A stretch of DNA of 9,420 nt from an uncultured Bacilli bacterium (GCA_947632415.1 CANRPB010000061.1:1-9420), one strand, 5' to 3'; positions 1 through 5,502 are shown, counted from the first letter of the stretch. Translations and numbers: made by a program. The notes: generated by a model from the letters alone, not told the origin.

Positions 1-2
1 GT

Positions 3-98
3 GAAAAACTAACATTAAAACAAAAAATGACACGTTATACAAGTGATTTCAAAAACATTGAAAACCTTATATTTAATGTCATTCCATATAGTACATAA
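3..98 (+). CDS. Possible C-terminal tail of an unidentified gene (5' end outside window)
   Basis: A reading frame is open from the window edge for 31 codons and ends at TAA 96-98. It has no recognisable motif; its middle reads MTRYTSDFKNIENLIFNVI. The only support for a real gene is that a small hairpin followed by five T residues (102-119) comes directly after the stop on the same strand, as expected at a gene end. The stretch is short and AT-rich, so chance is a serious alternative. If real, the gene converges on the retroelement to its right. No function can be given. Confidence 0.3.
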   Translation, partial: EKLTLKQKMTRYTSDFKNIENLIFNVIPYST

Positions 99-101
99 CC
101 T

Positions 102-119
102 ACTTTACGTAAAGTTTTT
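102..119 (+). terminator. Weak terminator-like palindrome
   Basis: The 14-base perfect palindrome ACTTTACGTAAAGT (102-115) is followed by TTTT, making a T run of five with its last base. As RNA it gives a 5-bp stem with an ACGU loop. The T run is only on the plus strand, 3' of the TAA at 96-98. The stem is short and AU-rich, so termination would be weak. Confidence 0.3.
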
Positions 120-139
120 ATGCGATTGCCTTACAATAC

Positions 140-209
140 AAAAAAATCACAGTTTATAGCATTCACTCACTTTCGGGTATTCCCTACTAATAAATAATAC
201 ATCTGTGAT
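140..209 (-). terminator. Likely 3' end of the DGR template RNA: structured stem plus T7
   Basis: On the minus strand ATCACAG (209-203) pairs with CTGTGAT (152-146), which runs straight into seven T residues. Inside, TTTATTAG can pair with CTATAAA, next to the outer stem, with one bulged T; the short GGG-AATA-CCC can form an apical hairpin. The overall shape is a long imperfect hairpin followed by a T tract, about 45 bases beyond the template repeat. The large interrupted loop makes it weaker than a textbook intrinsic terminator. It may instead be the structured 3' spacer of the DGR RNA. Confidence 0.4.
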
Positions 210-217
210 ATCGTATT

Positions 218-237
218 TCTTAATATTTCTATTAAGA
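218..237 (-). other. 8-bp hairpin with GAAA loop just 3' of the template repeat
   Basis: The minus strand reads TCTTAATA-GAAA-TATTAAGA, a perfect 8-bp stem closed by a GAAA tetraloop, starting 17 bases after the TAG at the end of the TR frame. In studied DGRs a hairpin or cruciform with a 7-10 bp stem and four-base GRNA-type loop lies just downstream of the variable repeat and helps target recognition. Here a hairpin of the same shape lies beside the TR. Its role in this place is not known; it may be an RNA feature of the TR transcript or a relic of duplication from the target gene. Confidence 0.5.
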
Positions 238-254
238 GGAATAATACTTGTTTC

Positions 255-419
255 CTAGAGCTTCTGCTTACCTACCTTGGTCAGATAAGACTCAGTTTTA
301 AAGGAATCTGGGCGGACGCCGCGGTTGGTGTTATTCACATAATTATTGTTCAAGTTGCCATTGTTGTTCACATTCCACGCATTAGACGAATCACCGACGC
401 GGGCCAAAGCACTCGAGCT
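255..419 (-). repeat. DGR template repeat (TR)
   Basis: Read on the minus strand from 419 the frame gives SSSALARVGDSSNAW, then VNNNGNLNNNYVNNTN, then RGVRPDSFKTESYL, ending at TAG 257-255. Twelve codons between 383 and 324 are AAC or AAT, the adenine-rich codons that DGRs randomise. They are flanked by adenine-poor, conserved-looking ends (ALARVGD and GVRPDSF) that would anchor cDNA transfer. An in-frame TGA lies three codons before the first Ser codon and no start or SD is present, so this is not a gene; it imitates the C-terminus of a variable protein. By hand count 78 of 165 bases are G or C (47%), far above the surroundings, with codons such as CGC, GCC and CTG that are rare in the neighbouring genes. 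The exact TR ends need the matching variable repeat. Confidence 0.85.
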
Positions 420-456
420 AAACCATCAGTATTATCCCTATAAGTATTATTTTAAC

Positions 457-485
457 ATAATATTTTTTTATAATTTAAAAGTTAA
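457..485 (-). promoter_or_regulatory. Possible promoter for the template RNA
   Basis: On the minus strand TTAACT (485-480) and TATTAT (462-457) are separated by 17 bases, matching sigma-A spacing with two mismatches in the -35 and one in the -10. A start would fall near 450, about 30 bases before the TR. In DNA this AT-rich such matches are common by chance, so support is moderate to weak. Confidence 0.35.
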
Positions 486-489
486 CTAA

Positions 490-512
490 AAGAGTACATT
501 TTTTGTACTCTT
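490..512 (-). terminator. Hairpin between RT gene and template repeat
   Basis: AAGAGTACA (490-498) and TGTACTCTT (504-512) form a perfect 9-bp stem with a 5-base loop. It begins 5 bases after the RT stop codon. On the minus strand the stem ends in TTTTAG, so only four T residues follow. It could be a leaky terminator for the msl-avd-RT message or a processing site separating it from the TR RNA. Confidence 0.4.
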
Positions 513-517
513 CTCTA

Positions 518-1687
518 TTAATAGTCTTCTATCCTTACGAAGATTCCTAAATCTTCGTATATATCTTCATATTTTTTTAATGTATTATTAATTAATTTTG
601 CGCTACTACCTGTTTTTAAATGTCCTAAGTAGCTATTTTTTACTTGTAATAATTTCTCATATTCTATGCGATTTTCTTTAACTAATTTATATAAAGTTTT
701 CATTTTTCTTTTAAATTTTCTTTTGGTTTGATTTTTTACTTTCATAATTATCTTATTTTTTTTGATAAAATATCTAAATCCTAGGAATTCAAATCCTTCT
801 TTAATATTATAAATTTTAGTTTTATCATTTAATTTTAATTCATATTTATCTAAAATTTTGGTAATTTCTGATAAACAATATTTTAGATAGTCTTTGTCTT
901 CGTGTATTAGTATTCCATCATCCATGTACCTTATATAATATTTTATGTGTAGTTGTTCTTTTATATATCTATCTAGTTCATCTAGGTACATGATCGCTAA
1001 TATCTGTGATGTTAAATTCCCAATTGGTAAACCATATCCTTTTCTATAAATAGGTATTTTATCTATATCAGCGACTATTTCAGCATTATATTTGTATTTT
1101 TCTTTTGCTTTATTTTTTATGTCTATTATTGTTTGGTTGATATATTCTTTATTTGTACTATCAATGATATCATCTAAAATTTTTAAAACATCTTTATCTT
1201 TTATTTTTTTTCTAATTAATTTTTTTATGATATTGTGATTCAGATTGAAGAAATATTTGGAAATATCAAATTTTAAAATATAGAAGTCTTGGTTTTTCAT
1301 TTTATTTAAGTATTCTTTTAATTTTTTTCTACCATAACTTGTTCCTTTTTTTCTGCGAGTTGCGACATTTGTATTAATTAGTGTTTTATCGTATATGTCG
1401 ACTAAGAAATATTCACTAACCATGTGGTTTATGATTTTATCGATTATATTTTGCGACATTATAAGTCTTATTTTGGGTTCGTTAATTAAAAATATATTGT
1501 ATTTTCCAGGAACATATTTTCTGTTTTCTAATATGTTTTTTATGTGTATCATATTGGAGACATAATTGTTTTCAAATTTTTCTAATTTTATTTTATTTTT
1601 GGTGTTTATTTTTATTCTTTTGTCGTACATTAATTGAATTTTATTGATGTCAACAATTGTATCGTATAGGTTATTTACTCTTTTCAT
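518..1687 (-). CDS. DGR reverse transcriptase
   Basis: A 389-residue RNA-directed DNA polymerase that would copy the template repeat into adenine-mutated cDNA. Motif A is KFDISKYFFNLNH (139-151, catalytic D141). The motif GLPIGNLTSQ (219-228) has the form IGxxxSQ that separates DGR RTs from the QGxxxSP of group II intron, retron and other RTs. The catalytic YMDD is at 254-257 in IRYMDDGILI. FEFLGFRY (299-306) and the thumb-region SYLGHLKTGSS (352-362) follow, as in DGR RTs. The length is normal for the family, with no maturase or endonuclease domain. The ATG at 1687 lies inside the last codons of the avd-like gene (17-base overlap) and lacks a strong SD, so translational coupling is likely. 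A 9-bp hairpin lies just past the stop. Retron or abortive-infection RT is a less likely alternative given the motifs and the TR. Confidence 0.94.
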   Translation of the reverse strand: MKRVNNLYDTIVDINKIQLMYDKRIKINTKNKIKLEKFENNYVSNMIHIKNILENRKYVPGKYNIFLINEPKIRLIMSQNIIDKIINHMVSEYFLVDIYDKTLINTNVATRRKKGTSYGRKKLKEYLNKMKNQDFYILKFDISKYFFNLNHNIIKKLIRKKIKDKDVLKILDDIIDSTNKEYINQTIIDIKNKAKEKYKYNAEIVADIDKIPIYRKGYGLPIGNLTSQILAIMYLDELDRYIKEQLHIKYYIRYMDDGILIHEDKDYLKYCLSEITKILDKYELKLNDKTKIYNIKEGFEFLGFRYFIKKNKIIMKVKNQTKRKFKRKMKTLYKLVKENRIEYEKLLQVKNSYLGHLKTGSSAKLINNTLKKYEDIYEDLGIFVRIEDY

Positions 1688-2006
1688 ACATTATCCATGA
1701 ATTAATCATTTTATTTAGTTCTAGCAAGTTATTACCAATTACTTCGTATTTTCTAAAATTAATTATTTTTTTGTTTAAAGATATTTTTACATAATATTCA
1801 ATCATTTTAATTTTGACTAGTATTTCTTTCATGTAAATAGTTTCTTTATAAATATTGGCTCTATAAACTAATTCTAGTAGTTCGTAGTATGATGTTATTA
1901 GTTTATTTTTTAAAATTACTTCTGTCTTGGGGAAGTTTGTTATTACATTTTCTATATACTCAATATTTTTTTTAGTTTTTGTAACAATTAATAGTTTATC
2001 TTGCAT
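1671..2006 (-). CDS. avd: Avd-like DGR accessory protein
   Basis: A 111-residue, Lys-rich, apparently all-helical protein. Four helices can be drawn at about 1-23, 29-55, 56-78 and 84-108. The last segment, KYEVIGNNLLELNKMINSW (86-104), matches the typical end of Avd proteins, where a hydrophobic helix finishes near a Trp. Avd forms a pentamer of four-helix bundles with a positive surface, binds the RT and template RNA, and is needed for mutagenic homing. The position directly 5' of the RT gene and the overlaps on both sides (19 bases with the msl-like gene, 17 with RT) support the call. The ATG at 2006 has only a weak GAGAG site upstream, inside the previous gene, so coupling is likely. Sequence identity of Avd proteins is low; the call rests on size, helix pattern and neighbourhood. 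Confidence 0.78.
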   Translation of the reverse strand: MQDKLLIVTKTKKNIEYIENVITNFPKTEVILKNKLITSYYELLELVYRANIYKETIYMKEILVKIKMIEYYVKISLNKKIINFRKYEVIGNNLLELNKMINSWIMYEKSK

Positions 2007-2413
2007 AATATACTCTCAATTTCAATAATTGTTTCTTTTATATTGGGATTATTTATATTATCACTTAATTTTTTGTGAATTTCATTAATTCTATTTACAT
2101 ATATTTTATTGTTTATAACAAGGTTTAGATGTTTATCATAAGTATTGTTTTCAAATTCTTTGTTACTGGTAATTTCGTGCGCTACCACAAGATAATTTAA
2201 ATTTAAACTTTCTAGTTTAATTATAATTTTGTTTAAAGCATTGACGGGAAAACCAATTCTGATAATATTATTGGTTTCTTTTATTTTATAGTTAAAGATA
2301 TTACTCATAATTAAAGCATCGTTGTCTAACGAAATATAAAAATTTCCTTTTTTTACCATTATAATATGTTTTGGATAGGTTAACTTATAATAGGTGTAAT
2401 TGTTATTTAACAT
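1988..2413 (-). CDS. MutS domain I-like DGR accessory protein (MSL type)
   Basis: A 141-residue protein resembling only the N-terminal mismatch-recognition domain of MutS. The pattern YYKLTYPKHIIMVKKGNFYI (8-27), then DNDALIMSNIF, then RIGFPVNALNKIIIKLESLN, then YLVVAHE, follows MutS domain I (YP, GDFYE, DA, GVP, KL, KVAI). Clamp, lever and ATPase domains are absent. The Phe that stacks on a mismatch in MutS is kept (F25), but the Glu two residues later is Ile (I27), so classic mismatch contact is unlikely. MutS-like proteins are known as a minor class of DGR accessory gene. It is the first gene of the cassette and overlaps the avd-like gene by 19 bases. I chose ATG 2413 because GGAGG (2422-2418) is just upstream; the more upstream ATG at 2443 has no SD. 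The role is unknown; binding the mismatched cDNA-target heteroduplex is an inference. Confidence 0.75.
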   Translation of the reverse strand: MLNNNYTYYKLTYPKHIIMVKKGNFYISLDNDALIMSNIFNYKIKETNNIIRIGFPVNALNKIIIKLESLNLNYLVVAHEITSNKEFENNTYDKHLNLVINNKIYVNRINEIHKKLSDNINNPNIKETIIEIESILCKINY

Positions 2414-2417
2414 AAAA

Positions 2418-2422
2418 CCTCC
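2418..2422 (-). promoter_or_regulatory. SD site fixing the msl-like start
   Basis: GGAGG on the minus strand, four bases before ATG 2413. It selects this ATG over the in-frame ATG at 2443. Confidence 0.65.
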
Positions 2423-2656
2423 AACTAATATAACATACAACACAAAACATACAGCACACTACACAAAACACACTTCTTTATATCTACCTCCAATTCTACA
2501 TATATAATAACACACTTTTTTTAATAATTCTATTGGTTTGTTTTTTACATTTTTTTCTTTTTTTATATGTAAAGATTAATGAAAAAAAGTTATAAAATAA
2601 TAATTTTATGGTGTTAGGTTAATTATTAATTAAAACTACTAAAATGTATTTTTTTG

Positions 2657-2685
2657 TACTATAAAATAATCAATAAACATAAATT
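2657..2685 (+). promoter_or_regulatory. Possible sigma-E-type promoter of spoIVA
   Basis: CATAAATT (2678-2685) differs from the sigma-E -10 consensus CATACAnT at one position. An ATA-containing TACTATAA (2657-2664) sits 13 bases upstream where the -35 belongs. In Bacillus subtilis spoIVA is switched on by sigma-E in the mother cell, so such a promoter is expected. The -35 match is poor. Confidence 0.38.
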
Positions 2686-2705
2686 TAAATGAATAATTGA
2701 AAGTT

Positions 2706-2710
2706 GAGGG
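2706..2710 (+). promoter_or_regulatory. SD site fixing the spoIVA start
   Basis: GAGGG lies five bases before ATG 2716. It overlaps an in-frame TTG at 2704, which therefore is not the start; MEKTEIIKNI also aligns with the B. subtilis N-terminus as I recall it. Confidence 0.7.
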
Positions 2711-2715
2711 ATAAT

Positions 2716-4191
2716 ATGGAAAAAACAGAAATCATAAAAAATATAACTGAAAGAACAGGTGGCGACTTATATTTAGGAGTTGTTGGCGCTGTTAGAACTG
2801 GAAAGTCCACTTTTATAAAAAAAGTTATTGAAAATTTGGTTGTTCCTAATATTGAAGATGAGTATGAACGTAAAAGGGCTTTAGATGAAATACCACAGAG
2901 TGCTCAAGGAAAAACAATCATGACAACTGAGCCAAAGTTTGTTCCAAGTAATGCTGCTACTATTAAAATTGAGGAATTTGAGGCTAGTGTAAGATTAGTT
3001 GATTGTGTGGGATATGTAATACCAGGCGCTAAGGGATATGAAGATGAAAATGGTCCAAGAATGGTTAAGACACCGTGGTATGATGAGGAAATACCTTTTG
3101 TTGAAGCGGCTGAAATAGGTACTGATAAAGTAATAAAAGATCATTCAAGTATTGGTATATTAGTAACAACAGATGGGTCAATTGGGGAAATTGAACGAAG
3201 TAATTACGTTGAGGCGGAAGAAAAAATAGTTGGTGAATTGAAAGAAATAGGAAAACCGTTTATTGTAATTCTTAATTCAGCACATCCGATGTTACCAGAA
3301 ACAGAACGATTGGCTAATAGTCTAAGGGAGACATACGATGTACCGGTAATGCCTATAAGTGTTGAAAATATGACTGATAGAGACATATATAATATTTTAA
3401 AAGAGGCATTATATGAGTTTCCTGTTTTAGAAGTTAGGGTTAATATGCCACAGTGGATAGCATGTCTTGAAAAAGATAATTGGTTAAAAAAAATATATAT
3501 TGAAAAAATAAGAGAAAGTGTTGTTGAAATAGATAAAGTAAGAGATATAGATACTATTATAAGTCATTTCAAAGATTGCGAGTATATAGACAAATCATAT
3601 ATATCGGATGTTGATACATCAACGGGAATAGTAACACTAACGTTATCATCACCTAGTAGTCTATATAATAAGGTATTAAAGGACATAATAGGTGTGGAAA
3701 TAACGAACAAATCACAGTTATTATCATTGTTTCAAGAATATAATGTTGCCAAAAAGGAATATGATCAAATTAAAGTGGCTCTAAAGATGGTAAAAACGAC
3801 GGGTTATGGGGTTGCTTCACCAAGTCTTGAAGATATGAAACTAGATACGCCAGAAATAATTAAACAAGGAAGTAGATATGGTGTAAAATTAAAGGCTGTT
3901 GCTCCATCTATACACATGATACGTGTTGATGTGGAATCAACATTTGAACCAATTATTGGCTCAGAAATACAAAGTAAAGAGTTGATAGATTATCTAATGA
4001 AAGACAATGATAAGCAACCGGGAACTATTTGGAAAAGTGAAATTTTTGGAAGGAGTCTTGATGTAATTGTCAAGGAAGGAATTCAGGCTAAACTTTCATT
4101 AATGCCAGATAATGCAAGACATAAACTTCAGCAAACATTATCTAAACTTGTAAATAAAGGAAGTGGTAATCTGTTTGCTATTGTATTGTAA
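2716..4191 (+). CDS. spoIVA: Stage IV sporulation protein A (spore coat morphogenetic ATPase)
   Basis: A 491-residue protein, close to the 492 of B. subtilis. It binds and hydrolyses ATP, polymerises irreversibly on the outer forespore membrane in the mother cell, and forms the base on which coat layers and cortex signalling are built. Visible features: Walker A GAVRTGKS (24-31, K30), GKTIMTTEP with the threonines at 70-71 known to matter for hydrolysis, Walker B-like RLVDCVGY (93-100), and GAKGYEDENGPRM after it. The middle and C-terminal domains keep ALYEFPVLEV, KMVKTTGYG, IKQGSRYGVKLKAVAPSIHMI and IFGRSL. The C-terminus ends in a hydrophobic FAIVL, as expected for the membrane-proximal end. 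A sigma-E-like promoter is seen upstream. No terminator follows, so the phosphoesterase gene 49 bases downstream may share the transcript. It shows that the host makes, or descends from an organism making, endospores. Confidence 0.98.
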   Translation: MEKTEIIKNITERTGGDLYLGVVGAVRTGKSTFIKKVIENLVVPNIEDEYERKRALDEIPQSAQGKTIMTTEPKFVPSNAATIKIEEFEASVRLVDCVGYVIPGAKGYEDENGPRMVKTPWYDEEIPFVEAAEIGTDKVIKDHSSIGILVTTDGSIGEIERSNYVEAEEKIVGELKEIGKPFIVILNSAHPMLPETERLANSLRETYDVPVMPISVENMTDRDIYNILKEALYEFPVLEVRVNMPQWIACLEKDNWLKKIYIEKIRESVVEIDKVRDIDTIISHFKDCEYIDKSYISDVDTSTGIVTLTLSSPSSLYNKVLKDIIGVEITNKSQLLSLFQEYNVAKKEYDQIKVALKMVKTTGYGVASPSLEDMKLDTPEIIKQGSRYGVKLKAVAPSIHMIRVDVESTFEPIIGSEIQSKELIDYLMKDNDKQPGTIWKSEIFGRSLDVIVKEGIQAKLSLMPDNARHKLQQTLSKLVNKGSGNLFAIVL

Positions 4192-4240
4192 AGCATTTAT
4201 TTAAAATTAAAAAAATGATAAAATATTCGTTGGTGATTGC

Positions 4241-5080
4241 ATGAGAATAGATTACAAAAAATATGAAATAAAAACAGACAAAGATGTAAACATAACCATA
4301 GCCCATATTGCAGATATTCATTTTGCAAAAAATTACAAACTAAAAAGATTGGAAATAGTAAAAAATAGAATAAAAGAGATAAAACCAAATTATATATGTA
4401 TAACAGGAGATCTAATCGATACATACAATATAACAAAGGAGCCATTCTTTCAAAAATTTGAACAATGGTTAGAGGAACTTGCAAAAATAAGTAAGATAAT
4501 AATATCGATTGGAAACCATGAATATATAGAAAAGGTTGATAACAAGTATGTTGAACAAAAGAATATCGACTGGTTAAAGAAACTACAAAGGGAAAATATA
4601 ATTGTTTTAGACAACGATATATATAGTGAAGGCAACATAACATTCATAGGCTTTAACCCGGATCATCAATACTATGCTAATCATGAAAAAGCAATAATTA
4701 AAAAAGACAATTTAAAATTATATAAATTAATTGCTAAAACAAAGGCAAATTATAATGTACTATTACTACACACTCCTTTCTTTATTTTTGAAAAGGAAAA
4801 CTATAAAAAAATAAAAGAATTTGATAAATTAAATTTAGTTCTTTGCGGACATACTCATGGTGGAATGATGGCATCTTTTATACCGGGAACATTTGGTATA
4901 ATCTCACCATCAAAAAAGTTATTTCCTAAAAACGTAAGAGGAATGGCAATGATAAATAATACTAAGGTAATTATAACAAGTGGTATAACCAAGTTATCTA
5001 AAAAATCTAAACTAACGTATTTAACAGATATATATAGTTCAAACATAAATGAAATCAAAATAAAAAAAATAATCAAATAA
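4241..5080 (+). CDS. Calcineurin-like metallophosphoesterase (YkuE/YaeI type)
   Basis: A 279-residue two-metal phosphoesterase. All five family motifs are present in order: ADIH (D25, H27), ITGDLID (D57), GNHE (91-94), LLHTP (H177) and CGHTHGG (203-206). No signal peptide or membrane helix is seen, so it should be cytoplasmic or loosely membrane-bound, although many relatives act at the membrane on lipid or wall-linked phosphates. The substrate cannot be read from the sequence. The ATG follows a modest GGTGA (4232-4236). It starts 49 bases after spoIVA and is followed by a weak hairpin before the hbs promoter. Its insertion between spoIVA and hbs, which are neighbours in Bacillus, makes sporulation-stage co-expression possible, but this is inference. 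Confidence 0.9.
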   Translation: MRIDYKKYEIKTDKDVNITIAHIADIHFAKNYKLKRLEIVKNRIKEIKPNYICITGDLIDTYNITKEPFFQKFEQWLEELAKISKIIISIGNHEYIEKVDNKYVEQKNIDWLKKLQRENIIVLDNDIYSEGNITFIGFNPDHQYYANHEKAIIKKDNLKLYKLIAKTKANYNVLLLHTPFFIFEKENYKKIKEFDKLNLVLCGHTHGGMMASFIPGTFGIISPSKKLFPKNVRGMAMINNTKVIITSGITKLSKKSKLTYLTDIYSSNINEIKIKKIIK

Positions 5081-5090
5081 TATTGATTTT
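5071..5090 (+). terminator. Weak hairpin after the phosphoesterase gene
   Basis: AATCAA (5071-5076) pairs with TTGATT (5083-5088) across a six-base loop and runs into TTTT. It overlaps the stop codon and the -35 box of the hbs promoter. The 6-bp AU-rich stem suggests weak termination only. Confidence 0.3.
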
Positions 5091-5111
5091 ATAAAAAAAA
5101 AATGATATCCT
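5083..5111 (+). promoter_or_regulatory. Promoter of hbs, extended -10 type
   Basis: TTGATT (5083-5088) and TATCCT (5106-5111) are 17 bases apart. TG at 5103-5104 gives the extended -10 form TGATATCCT. Transcription would begin near 5118, leaving a leader of about 40 bases with a strong AGGAGGT (5143-5149). Confidence 0.55.
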
Positions 5112-5156
5112 TAAATTGTAAGCAAGATAGAGCTTAACATATAGGAGGTATTTATA

Positions 5157-5429
5157 ATGACAAAAACAGATTTAGTTAATTTTATTGCAGAAGAAACAGG
5201 ATTAACAAAAGCCGATTCAGCACGTGCTGTAGATGCAATGTTGAGTGGTGTTATAAAAGGATTGAAGGAAGAAAAAAAAGTATCTTTAACAGGATTCTTT
5301 ACAATTGAAAATGTACATAAAGATGCTAGACAATCTAAAAATCCTAGAACTGGTGAAACAATTACTGTACCTGCAAGAAATGCTGCAAAATTCAAAGCTG
5401 GTTCTAAATTAAAAGAAGCTTTAAACTAA
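5157..5429 (+). CDS. hbs: DNA-binding protein HU
   Basis: A 90-residue histone-like protein, the standard HU length. It acts as a dimer that bends and compacts DNA. The helical N-terminal half (1-40) begins MTKTDLVNFIAEETGLTKAD. The arm region reads GFFTIENVHKDARQSKNPRTGETITVPA with the conserved Pro (in KNPRTG) that intercalates into DNA, and the C-terminus KFKAGSKLKEALN is typical. The usual R-GRNP at the arm tip is QSKNP here, a small departure. The start is supported by a near-perfect AGGAGGT seven bases upstream. It has its own promoter and terminator, so it is monocistronic. The position after spoIVA resembles the Bacillus spoIVA-hbs order. Confidence 0.97.
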   Translation: MTKTDLVNFIAEETGLTKADSARAVDAMLSGVIKGLKEEKKVSLTGFFTIENVHKDARQSKNPRTGETITVPARNAAKFKAGSKLKEALN

Positions 5430-5450
5430 AAGGTATTTAGCCTTTTTTTT
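5428..5450 (+). terminator. Intrinsic terminator of hbs
   Basis: AAAAGG (5428-5433) pairs with CCTTTT (5441-5446) over a 7-base loop, and the T run extends to 5450 (eight T in all). It starts within the hbs stop codon. Confidence 0.75.
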
Positions 5451-5492
5451 GTAGAAATCAAATAAAACAATATCGTGTTAAACTAATTGTGT

Positions 5493-5498
5493 GAGGTG
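5493..5498 (+). promoter_or_regulatory. SD site fixing the start of the small membrane protein
   Basis: GAGGTG lies four bases before ATG 5503. It overlaps an in-frame GTG at 5491, which has no SD of its own. Confidence 0.65.
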
Positions 5499-5502
5499 TA
5501 AC

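Larger units (their letters stand above)
140..450 (-). ncRNA. Putative DGR template RNA (leader, TR and 3' spacer)
   Basis: This segment would form a separate RNA of about 310 bases: a possible promoter at 485-457 sets a start near 450, the template repeat occupies 419-255, and a structured T-ending spacer runs to about 140. In the Bordetella phage DGR, cDNA priming needs the TR plus spacer RNA flanking it, bound by RT and Avd. The roughly 110 bases 3' of the TR here could play that part. The limits are inferred from sequence signals only. The RNA could also be made by read-through from the RT gene. Confidence 0.5.
140..2413 (-). mobile_element. Diversity-generating retroelement (DGR) cassette without its target gene
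   Basis: All retroelement components are on the minus strand in the order msl-like, avd-like, RT, template repeat. A DGR copies the TR through an error-prone RT that mutates at adenines, and the cDNA replaces the variable repeat at the 3' end of a target gene, changing a ligand-binding protein. RT motifs, the Avd-like gene and the AAC/AAT-rich TR agree with each other. No variable repeat or ligand-binding target gene was found here. DGRs are usually resident diversifiers rather than self-spreading elements. Confidence 0.88.
2414..2715. other. Divergent intergenic region between the DGR and spoIVA
   Basis: About 300 very AT-rich bases without a convincing gene. The minus-strand leader of the msl-like gene contains a second GGAGGT (2491-2486) not followed by a usable ATG, and a GT-rich stretch in which a 13-base motif occurs twice with one mismatch (plus strand ACACAAAACATAC at 2440-2452 and ACACAAAACACAC at 2461-2473). 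A TATTAT (2509-2504, minus) could be a -10 box, but no good -35 accompanies it. A T-rich tract at 2541-2566 lies between the inverted arms TTTACAT (2544-2550) and ATGTAAA (2567-2573). The spoIVA promoter candidate is at 2657-2685. Confidence 0.6.

Noticed and set aside
255..419. Reading this element as a real gene end or a variable repeat instead of the template
   Set aside because: An in-frame TGA lies three codons before the Ser run and there is no start or SD. The dense, unmutated AAC/AAT codons are what a template, not a diversified repeat, should show. Its place next to RT fits TR.
518..1687. RT as retron, group II intron or abortive-infection RT
   Set aside because: It has IGxxxSQ rather than QGxxxSP, no maturase domain, no intron RNA signature around it, and an AAC-rich TR with an Avd-like gene beside it.
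2544..2573. TTTACAT/ATGTAAA inverted repeat as a terminator
   Set aside because: The loop is a 16-base T-rich run and no T tract follows the 3' arm on either strand; likely chance in AT-rich DNA.
3204..3386. Minus-strand frame within spoIVA
   Set aside because: Antisense to conserved SpoIVA sequence; no SD.
4197..4643. 148-residue minus-strand frame rich in Leu, Phe and Cys
   Set aside because: It is the opposite-strand shadow of the metallophosphoesterase; the plus frame has all catalytic motifs.
5111..5395. 94-residue minus-strand frame
   Set aside because: Antisense to hbs, whose HU sequence, SD, promoter and terminator are clear.
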